Of a DNA stretch of 64,000 nucleotides, positions 43,701 to 53,091 are shown piece after piece. Made by a program: the position numbers and the translations under genes. The stretch is from Balamuthia mandrillaris (Eukaryota; Discosea; Longamoebia; Balamuthiidae). A model generated the notes under the pieces. That model was not told where the DNA came from, ran no database searches, and saw nothing but the letters and a program-made list of their open reading frames with translations. The stretch spans positions 124,001-188,000 of the forward strand of contig JAVKOQ010000057.1 in NCBI GenBank assembly GCA_031835245.1. Direction: 5' to 3'. Numbering within the stretch: the stretch's first letter is position 1; every line of letters begins with the position of its first letter.

Positions 43701-44604
43701 ATGTTGACTTATCCGGTTTTGGCGGTGGTCATACGAAAGCTGTGGAGCCCGAGAAGGGGCATGCTTTGGCCTCTCTTCGTCTTTCTCTTCCTTCTCATTG
43801 TCTTTGTCTTTGGATTTGCTTTTCTTATGGGAGTCGTAACGCAGCATGCAACTACCACTCAATCTTCTCCCGTTTTTCTTCATCCTCCTTCTTCTCCTAT
43901 CGCTTCCTCAACGCATACGATCATCGAGTATCAACTGTGTAACGCGAATTGGTTTGGATTGGACATCATTGACTTTGGATTGTTTTCGTGGTTGGCTTAT
44001 TATGAACCGAGCAGTAGCGAGTTTCAGCAGAACTTTGAGCGGTGGTTCGGGGATGAGGATTGGGAAGTGGCTTACTCCTCTCCGCCCACCAATCCTGTCA
44101 CCTTCTTCGATGCTTACTCTGCTTCTCGCAATCTCTCTGTTGTGGTAACTTTCTTCTTCTTCTTCTTCTTCTTGTTCTTGTTCTTCTTCTTGTTCTTGTT
44201 CTTCTTCTTCTTCTTGTTCTTCTTCTTCTTGTTCTTCTTCTTCTTGTTCTTCTTCTTCTTGTTCTTCTTCTTCTTCTTCTTCTTCTTCTTCTTTTCTTCT
44301 TCTTCTTCTTCTTCTTCTTCTTCTTCTTCTTCATTTCTTGTTCTTCTTCTTTCTCTCTTCTCTCTTCTCTCTTCTCTTCTCATTCAATTCTTTTTGTTTT
44401 CGTTAAATCATTTTGCTGCTTTATTTCAGAGTGTAAGAGGCACAACAACGTTGGTGGATACGTTTGAGGATATGAGCCTTTGGGCAGAGGCCATTCAGCT
44501 GCAAACCATTTCCTTGGTCTTTCCGTTTGTTTACGTTTGGCCTGACTCCACCATTGCTCTTCTTGTTCAGGTCAACATCTCTCTCCTGCACTCTTTTCCC
44601 CCTC

Positions 44605-44664
<60 letters not shown>

Positions 44665-44908
44665 CTCCTCATCTCTCCTTTTCTGTTGTATAAACAGGTC
44701 ATGGCATACGTGGAAAAGATAATACTGCCACCCCAAGGGGAGGACTTTACCTACTTTGAAGAGGTTAACCATTACGTACGTTCCATCAAGCACCAGCGCA
44801 ACGTGCTGCTCTCAGGGCACAGCCTCGGCGGCTCCGTCGCCAAAGTGGTTGGCGCCACTCAAAGGCGCCCTGCCATCACCTACAACGCTCCCGGTAATCT
44901 CCCTCTTG

Positions 44909-44942
<34 letters not shown>

Positions 44943-45219
44943 TCTCCTCTCGTCTCACCATCACGACAAACCAGGAACGGTGTACAGTCGTCGCAAGTTT
45001 GGGATCGAGCTGGTGGACATCAACAAGTTCTCCGTGACTGTGCGCCCTCTCTCCGACCTCATTTCGAGGATCGACCGAGCGGGCGGCGTCACGCAGGACG
45101 TTCGCTGCCGCAACACCAACTTTGCCTTCCTGGACTGCCACCTGTTGGATAACGTGATGTGCCCGTTGATAGCGGGTGGATGTGGTCGGCGTGCCGTCTC
45201 TCCCATTGACTGCCAGTGA
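40764..45219 (+). CDS. Multi-pass membrane protein with class-3 lipase domain
   Basis: Eight exons. Exon 1 (40764-41779) encodes about 340 residues of disordered Ser/Glu/His/Arg-rich cytosolic sequence. Exons 2-5 encode at least six hydrophobic segments (for example LFCLYMFLIVFVTCIAFTI, FVIIPSFLAAIAICVAD, MVLLLAAFWLLVGYY, LWLVLPMSLFAVIVFFVLV, LFVFLFLLIVFVFGFAFLMG) separated by a long acidic Gln-rich loop. The C-terminal lipase has VLLSGHSLGGSVAKVVGA (nucleophile Ser), ITYNAPG, an Asp in PLSDLISRID and a His in DCHLLD, ending near-identically spaced to fungal Lipase_3 domains. It probably hydrolyses a lipid ester on the lumenal or extracellular side; topology and substrate are inference. Introns 5 and 6 carry TTC and CT repeats. 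Confidence 0.85.
44145..44345. repeat. TTC/TTG trinucleotide tract in a class-3 lipase intron
   Basis: Long TTC microsatellite interrupted by TTG, near-identical in style to 9835-10100 and 1440-1550. Located in the intron after the large exon 5. Confidence 0.9.
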
Positions 45220-45530
45220 TTCGTTTCTTCTTGCTCTTCCCTGTTGATACAAAAAAACTTATTTATTGTTGTCTTTATTTATTTTTTCCTATCATCGTTC
45301 TTGTTTTTCTTTCTTTCTTGTCGTTTCTTTCTTTCATTCTTTCTTTCTTTCTTTCTTTCTTGTCGTTTCTTTCTTGTCGTTTCTTTCTTTCTTTCTTTCT
45401 TCAAATGTTTTTGGAGGACACGGGCGAGGATAAGAGATACTCGCTTTTTAATATGGAATGGACATGAGATTTCCAAATAAATCCGGGACGACACGAAAAA
45501 AAGATAGAAACAAAAAAAAAAAGAGATGAA
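45220..45530. other. Intergenic region between class-3 lipase and TPR-SGNH genes
   Basis: Holds a TTTC/TTGTCG composite repeat (about 45305-45400), the reverse complement of the tract in the P450 intron, and the element ACGACACGA at 45488-45496, 35 bp upstream of the next start codon. Confidence 0.55.
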
Positions 45531-46025
45531 ATGAAGGTGTACGTGCACTACGAACCACAAGGGACGGAGGAGGGCTCGCTGGACCACACCCTTGTGCTCC
45601 AGTTGTCCGACGAGGAGGACCCTACGACCGTCCTTCTGCTCAAACAGGTTTCCTTTTTTTTTAAAAAAATAATTGATTTGGTGTCGCAAATATTTGTTGA
45701 TTAACTTTGTTGAACAACATGTATTTTTAGCGGTTCGTGCAAGCGTACAACAAGAAACATGGTCACGCCAAGACCCTGCTTCCTGACAACGTCGACGTTG
45801 TCACCGAAGAAAAACGGTGCGTGCATCCCGCTCTCCTCTTTGTTTCTTTCTCCTCTTTGTTCTCTGTTCTCTGTCTCTCTGTCTCTGTCTCTGTCTCTGT
45901 CTCTGTCTCTGTCTCTGTCTCTGTCTCTGTCTCTGTCTCTGTCTCTGTCTCTGTCTCTGTCTCTGTCTCTGTCTCTGTCTCTGTCTCTGTCTCTGTCTCT
46001 GTCTCTGTCTCTGTCTCTGTCTCTG

Positions 46026-46078
<53 letters not shown>

Positions 46079-47164
46079 CTCACGTACTCTTTGCAAAAAT
46101 AAAAGAAGTCGTCCACTTCGCGATCAAGCCAGAGTAGCGACGTTACTCAGCGACAAGGCAGATGTGTTTATCGTCGAGCGAACCGCGAACGTTTCTTCGT
46201 CTTCGTCTTCGTCTTCTGCTTCGCCCACAGCGACGCTTCCTTCGCTGACGATGCGGCCGACGAACCTGCAACAAATGCAACCGGAGGTGTCCACCGCTGA
46301 AGCTGCTGCAGCCTCCAGAGAAGCAGCTCGTCAGTTCATGAAAGCTCAAAACTACCCGAGTGCTCTTCAAAAGGTGCCTCTCCTCCGCTTCTCTGCTTCT
46401 CTCTCTCTCCTCTTGCTAGTAAGCCTATTGCTTCTCTGCCTCCTCTTATCGACTCCTTTCTGTGTTCTTTCGCTTCTTCGTTTCTCTGCTTCTCTCTTCA
46501 TGACTGACTAGAAGCTGGTAATGATACTACCAATAATGGTTGATAGTACACTGAAGCCATCCATTTTGACAGCGGAAACGCCAACTACCATTGCGATCGG
46601 AGCAAAGCGTTCCTCAAAGCAAACATGTTTCATGGTATGCTTTAAAGTCGCTTTTCGTTTACTTCCTTTCTCTAACTACGGATGGCGAATGCAGAGGCGA
46701 TAGAAGATGCGGAGCAAGCTTTGAAGCTGAACTCTTCCTTACCCGAAGCTTACTTTCGAAAAGCGTATGTAAACTACAAACACGAATACCTTCTTTTCGG
46801 TGTTATTAAACTTTCTTTGCTCTTCTATCTACTTCTTATAATATGAATAGTTGTGCTTATGCCATGTTGGAAGACTATGAAAGTGCTTCTCAACTATTTC
46901 AACAAGCTGCTTCTTTTCCTGAGCTTGACGAAACCACCAAAAAGAGTCAGACTAACTTCTTTTCAACTTTCTTCTGAGTAGTTTCATTTACTTACGTTTA
47001 GGTTTACAAATTCTAGAATATGAAAAGAAAATGACGGAATCTCAGAAACGACAAGCAGACAAGCAGCAAGGTGTTCAAGCAAATGCCAGCAAGAACACTT
47101 CTTCTATTTCAGACGATTCTGAGACAAAGCCTCTCGATGAAGCCACTGCCAACAATCCGCAGGT

Positions 47165-47203
<39 letters not shown>

Positions 47204-47369
47204 CTTCCCTCTCTATCCAGTTATATTTTTAACTCATTTAAACTAAAAAGGTGGTACAGTATATCATGGCCTATTTAGCTGAAGCAGAGAAAGCTCGTCA
47301 TCAGTCGAACTTCAAGGTGTTTATTGCTCCTGTTCATTCATGTTGATATTTAATGGATATCATATTCAC

Positions 47370-47409
<40 letters not shown>

Positions 47410-50003
47410 AGTACGCTGTCGCAATATATGAAAAGGTTTTAGGCCTACTTCCCAAGCAATCGATCTGCCTATATCAACTAGGTTGGTTATTTCTCTTTAT
47501 TGTTTCCTCTCTTTGGTTATTTCTTTGTCAAATAACGCAACAAAAAAACAGGAAACATTTGGTTGAGTGCTGGAAAGGTAGACAAAGCAATTACTTATTT
47601 GAAACAAGGTGTTGCTGCTCATCCCACCAGTGTTGAGTTTCATCAAAAGTAAGCCTTCTTCTTCTTCTTCATCTGCTTTCCCATTGTCGTCCTACCACTT
47701 AATGCCAACATTTATTAGGTTGGGAGAAGCATATTTCGCTCGAGACGACTACAAACTTGCTCTCCAATCTTTTTCCAATGCGTTGACCCTCGCTCTTTCT
47801 GCTGCCTCCTCTTCTGCTGCATCTTCATCTGCTTCCGTTGCTGATGCCAACAAACAGCAACAAGATGGACTCAAAGTGTGGATCAGCAAATGTCTTTTTG
47901 CGAACGGACAACAGCAATCTGCTGCACAAATATTGATGGTACCCTGCTTCTTTGCTTCAATGTATTGTTCATTTTTAACCGAACAAAAAGGAAATGTTGA
48001 AAGAGAATGAAGATAACGATGCAGCATTGACGGAATACGGCAAGGTATTGGTGGCAGCAGGCAAACCCGTTGATGCTCTTCATGTCTTTCTTCGCGTTCT
48101 TGTTCATTTACCCAGTAATTTTTTTTCTTCTCCGTTCTGTACATGATGTTCTTTTTTTCTGAAGTTTTTTTTTTCGTTTTCATGCTACAAAAGATGATAA
48201 AACGGTGAGAGCAGAGCTAGGAAAATTGGCCAAGAAGGAAGGTGCTGAAATGCTGCTATTGGAAGTTGGCCAAGTCAAATCAGCCACTGCTTTTGCGTTT
48301 TTGGCCTCCATTATCAAAGAACATGGCGGTACGTGAGCAGATTCTTCTTCCTCCTTTTTTTCCTTGCTTCTTTTGTGACTCAACCGAACAAAACAGCTGT
48401 CGAAGAGAGCGTGGAACTCTACAAGGCAGCACATGATCTTGAGCCTTCTTCTCCAACATTCGCTCTGAACTTGGTACACGTGTTGGAAGTGTGCAACCGT
48501 TATGATGACGCCTATCTCCTCATCAAAGATTTTCTTCGAAGAAACAAAGACCTGACTTTGGTTTCTGATGACAGCCATCAACTTTCCTGCGAACAAGTGT
48601 TGAACGTATTGGAAGGGGTGGATAGCATCACTGACTATTTCGACCAACAGAAAAAGAAGGGCAAGCAGGAGAAAGAGAAGGAAGGAAAGGCGGAGCAACA
48701 AAAGAAAGAGGAGAAAGGCAAAGAGAAAGAGAGTGAAGCAAGTACATCATCTTCGTCTTCTTCGACATCTTCGACTTTGAGAGAATATACCCCAGATGAA
48801 CTTGATTTAGTGGCGATGTATTGTACCCTTTGCAAGATGATATATGTCGTTGGAGCTGTTGAGATGCTGCCTCCTCTTATCGCTCTCATTGATACTTCTT
48901 TGCTCTACAAATCGATTCTTTATTCATTCTCATTTACGTTTCTCATCTTGCACAAACATAAACAGACAGTATTAGAGGAGACAGAGAGTTCCACAAGACC
49001 ACCATTCGCAATGAACATGCTTACTATGGATGCGTGTCTCAGCTGTTAGCTTACAGATCAACACTTTCTCTTCCTGATTACAAGCCATTCTATGTTGCTG
49101 GTGATAGTCATTGTCTCGCTCCCGCTTGGCATACCATCAATTTTAATGTGTGTACTTCTTCTGTCGTTTTCATTGGAAGTTAACATGAAAACACGCAAAT
49201 AACAGGGACAACCTCGATTGTTACAGCCGATGTTAGTTACTGGAATGAAGATGTGGCATTTGAGACCCGATAGTGTATTCTTTCCCAAATACAATTTCTT
49301 CAACGTCGTTTCTACCAGTACGCCTTTTTCACTTTCTCTATCATTTTCAACTCCTTTCTTTCTTATCGTTTCTATTTTCTTTCTGTCCAATTCTCATTCA
49401 TTCTTCTTTGATAGTTCCTCCAAAATCGGACGTTCTCTTCTTGTTTGGAGAGATCGACTGCAGAGAAGGTTTAGTGGTCTCAGTAGACAAGTGTCGCTAT
49501 CAAAGCATCGAGGAGGGAGCCGATGTGACCATACAGGTCTTCATCAACGTTCTCAAGGACTTGCGAAAGCGATATCAGTGGAACATTTACATTCATCCGG
49601 TTGTTCCTGTTCTCAACGAAACCAGGTTTTTTATTTCTTTTAGTTTTATGTTCTTGCTATCTTTTCTCTCTTCGCTTCTTCTCTTTCTCTTTCTCTCCTC
49701 CCTCTCTATTCTTCTCTCTCTCTCTTCTCTCTCTCTCTCTTCTCTCTCTTTCTTTTAACTGACATCTGAAACCAAACAACAAGGCACATTGTTAAGACGT
49801 ACAACAAAGTGTTACGCAAAAAAGTGGAGGCCACCACCGGTTTGCACTGGTTGGACTTTTTCGACCAGTTGCTGGACGACTCCTCCACTGGCTTCAACAA
49901 ACGTTACGAGCTGGACGGCACTCACCTGAACTCCACCTACGTTCCCCTCATCGAAGCAGCGCTCAACTCACTTTCTTCCTCATCAAACCACTCAAAAACA
50001 TAG
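45531..50003 (+). CDS. TPR-repeat / SGNH-hydrolase fusion protein
   Basis: Eighteen exons sum to exactly 939 codons (938 aa). The N-terminus is a ubiquitin-like or beta-grasp-like region (MKVYVHYEPQGTEEG, LVLQLSDEEDPTTVLLLKQ). Residues about 120-480 contain TPR units (AARQFMKAQNYPSALQKYTEA, YAVAIYEKVLGLLPKQ, AYFARDDYKLALQSF, VEESVELYKAAHDLEP). A charged linker follows, then a C-terminal domain with SGNH-hydrolase blocks: FYVAGDSHCLAPAWH (block I Ser), LFGEIDCR (block III-like), and ELDGTHLNSTY with Asp and His. The fold should be an esterase or glycan-modifying enzyme tethered to a TPR scaffold; substrate unknown. The intron at 48892-48965 starts with AT instead of GT. Intron 2 is a long CTGTCT repeat. 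Confidence 0.82.
45868..46075. repeat. CTGTCT hexanucleotide microsatellite ending in a CT run
   Basis: About 28 uninterrupted CTGTCT units followed by a pure CT run of about 30 bp, in intron 2 of the TPR-SGNH gene. Pyrimidine plus G on the coding strand. Long Ser/Leu/Cys and Asp/Arg reading frames across it are artefacts. Confidence 0.95.
47164..47202. repeat. CT run in a TPR-SGNH intron
   Basis: Pure CT dinucleotide run; a second one lies at about 47369-47405 in a later intron of the same gene, directly before the acceptor. Confidence 0.9.
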
Positions 50004-50175
50004 ATAGTCTGAAACAAATGTATTTGTACATTGGTAGTCCTCTGTTTGTTTGGTGAAGTATTGAACCAGAAAAGCTCTTGTTGTCCTTGAAGCACCAAAA
50101 GTATAAAAGAGAATTCTTCTCCCTCGCTTGGTTGTTGTTTTTGTGGTGATGTTCTCTCCTTCGCTTTGTTGTTGT

Positions 50176-51191
50176 TTACGGGAATATGTAACCCTGAAAA
50201 AAAAGGTATCGATAGTAGGGTCGGTCGTCCCATTCCAACCACAGTATCAACAACACCAGAAACAGAGTACAGCCGAATAGCGTGAACAGCGAAGCCAACA
50301 AGTACTATTTGTTAAGTTGTTGATAAGCAAAGCATCGGAAAAGAGCACAGAAAAAGAAAGGAACAACAAGAAAGCAAGAAAGAAACGACAAGAAGGAAGG
50401 AAGGAAAGAAACGACAAGAAAGAAAGAAGAAACGACAAGAAAGAAAGAAGCAAAGAAAGAAAGAAACGACAAGAAAGAAACGATAACAGAAAGAAGGGAC
50501 AAGAAAGAAACGACAAGAAACGCACGTTTTTTGAAGAAGGAAAAGGCGAAAGGGCATGCAGCCTCGCACGTTCGACCCGCTTCTCCAGCTCCCTCTTCTG
50601 CTCCTCATAGAACCGCCTCTCCTCCTCCTTGGCCATCCGCTTGGCCTGGTACTCGGCCTTCCTGCGGCTCAGCTCCTGCCGCTTGGCTCGCACGGCCACC
50701 AGCTGCTCGTTCAACGCCCTGAGGACGGGCCGCAGGGCCTTGGACTCGGCGTCCTCCTGCTCTTGCTCCGCCTCGGCGGCGCGGAGGCAGGCGATGATGT
50801 TCTCCTGCGCCGCCGTGAGCTCTTCCACCTCTCTCACCAGCTTGTATAACGAGTCGTAAGTGAGTGGAACGTTGAGCGAGGGGAGGTCTTGTTGCTGTCC
50901 TGTTTCTTCGTCGTCGTCTTCTTCGTACAAGAGGTTCGACAGATTGGAGGAAGAGGAAGAGGAGATGGCGTCGGTGCCTCCTCTGCGGTTGAGCACTTTT
51001 TTGAAGATGCGGGGCGTGTCGCCGGTGATAGGGCTTGGTTCCTTCAAGAAGGTGTTGGCGTCCTTTTTGGGCGTGGAAGGGCCGGCACCATCCTCAGCAG
51101 CAGCCCCGGCGACGGCGACGGTCCCAGCAACTCCCTCCTCCTCCTCCGCCGCAGGTGGTGGTGGTGGTGAGGGCCACTTTGGCGCTTTCAT
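50176..51191 (-). CDS. Tail-anchored coiled-coil protein
   Basis: Two exons (51191-50526, 50304-50176) give 264 aa. Proline/alanine-rich N-terminus, a Ser-rich acidic middle (TDAISSSSSSNLSNLLYEED), then a long charged coiled coil (about residues 120-222: REVEELTAAQENIIACLRAA, then a Lys/Glu/Arg-rich helix). Exon 2 encodes a single hydrophobic segment LFTLFGCTLFLVLLILWLEW followed by only about 20 residues, the layout of a C-terminal tail anchor as in SNARE-like or ER/outer-membrane proteins. No SNARE layer residues were verified, so the family is left open. The intron is an AAAG/AACGAC tract. Two GTCGACAAAAA elements lie 57-102 bp upstream of the start. Confidence 0.7.
50345..50520. repeat. 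AAAG/AAACGAC composite tract in an intron
   Basis: Same composite motif as 3410-3570; TTTC/GTCGTTTC on the coding strand. Confidence 0.85.
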
Positions 51192-51540
51192 TTTTTTCTT
51201 TCTCTCTTTCTTTTTTTTTGCATTCCTCGCATTACTTGATGGAATGTGTCGACAAAAATACACCAGATCACTAAAGATCATCGTCGACAAAAAACCAAAC
51301 ACCAGGGCAAGACACAAGAGCACGGAGCATAGAGGAAGAGTATCACGGGAACAGAACATCAACAGCATGAAGACGTGAAGTAAACAGTAAAACCCTCTTA
51401 TCTTTTGTGCATGCATGCCCGCAAAGACAATGGTTTTAAACAATGCTTTCACCTATTCATCTCATTTTTGTTTGTGTTTATGAGGAGAAGAATGTGAGGA
51501 CAACATCTAGCAACAATATACCTATTCACGGCCGTTCTGC
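51192..51540. promoter_or_regulatory. Upstream region with paired GTCGACAAAAA elements
   Basis: GTCGACAAAAA at 51248-51258 and 51283-51293, 35 bp apart in the same orientation, upstream of the tail-anchored protein gene. The rest, up to the LRR gene stop, contains no supportable gene. Confidence 0.5.
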
Positions 51541-53042
51541 TCAACTTCTTCTTCTTGACCATTCGTAAAGAATGAGCGCACGAAGGAGTTTATACTGAGT
51601 AACAAAACAAACCTAAAATTTTAGTGTATAAACCAAAAAAAACGAAAACAAAGCATAACAATGTACAGTACCTTGGACTCGAAGTAAGGCTTCATCAACT
51701 CTACATTCGAAAGTGTTGGGCAAGTATTCCTCAAATGTGTAAAAACCACATCTGCCGCCTCTTCACTTGTCATCTCTGCCGGAATCGCGTTCTCTCCTTC
51801 CAAAGACTGCATCCAACGAGGGTGACCCAAAGCCAACAACTCCGCCTCCACTCTTAGATTCAACAGCCCATTTGCTTGCTCTAGCATGTGCCACAAGGCT
51901 TGATAATGAGGCAGATAACCGGTGAAGATAGCGCCTTGTTGTTCCTCGCTCTCTTCTTCACCATCCCTGCCAGATTGCTCTGCGCCGATAGTAGGAAGTG
52001 TTTGAATGGAGAGATAGCGTAAGTGAGGAAGAGAAGAAAGTATTTCGAGGTGAAAGACTTCATCCTCTCCTTCTTCGTTTTCTTCTTTTGGCAGTTCGTC
52101 ATTGTTGGTCGTAGATGATAGCATGAACTCCCGGAGGAGTTGTTGATAGGCGAGGTTCTGTTTTTGTTTATCTCTCATATCTTCTGCTTCTGGCAGTACA
52201 GCAGGCAAGAAAACCATTTGAACAAGATTTGGAAGATTCAAGGTCACGTTGTTTAACCTGTGTTGCCTGCGCTTTAATATAAAAAGCACGACAAGTCTTG
52301 CAAAAAATAAAAGCAAGAAAACCAACCTCGGAGCGATATCCACGGTAAGACTTTGTAACTTGGGACAATCCAAACGAAGCACTTTCAGAAATTCCATGTC
52401 ATGCAGTTTGAATGTGCGAAGGTTAGGACAAGACAAGTCCAACTCTACCACGTGCCACGTTCGCTTCAAGCTTAGGCGTTGTACCGAAACTGGACAGCTC
52501 TATTATTTCAACAAGCAACATATGAGCATAAAATATCAAAAAAAATCAGCTTAGGGACCTGAATGACGATGGCTTCTTCTGGCGTTAGCATTCTGTTGTG
52601 GGGTTCAATAGTGTGGCGACTTTCGTGTTGGCACCTAAGATCCACCAATGAAGGCACGTTGTTCGTTGAGCTATCTGATAGAGTGGCTAACGCACGTTCT
52701 GAATTCAGCGAGCAGTTGTCCATTTCGATCTGGCATAAGTTGGGGCAATCAAGCTCAAACTCTGCCAGCTGAATTGAATGTTAATCAACTGATGAGGAGA
52801 AGAAACAAGAGAAGAAAAAAGAGCTAGAAGGACGAGAAGGAGACATACCTTATGCCAACGGATCAAGCGGATAGAACGTAGGGAGTGATGATGAAGGCGA
52901 AAGCTGGTCATCGCATGATTATTGTAGGCGACGAAATCAACAAGCTTCGGTGTGGCTGTTCCTAACGCCTCTAACCATGTCGTTGTAACTATTCTCATGA
53001 AGTTTGAGCTACATGGATTGCGCACGAAGGAAAGGGAGGGAG

Positions 53043-53091
<49 letters not shown>

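Noticed and set aside
45701-46137. Open frames of Asp-Arg, Glu-Thr, Ser-Leu and Cys-Leu repeats on both strands
   Set aside because: Artefacts of the CTGTCT array inside an intron of the TPR-SGNH gene.
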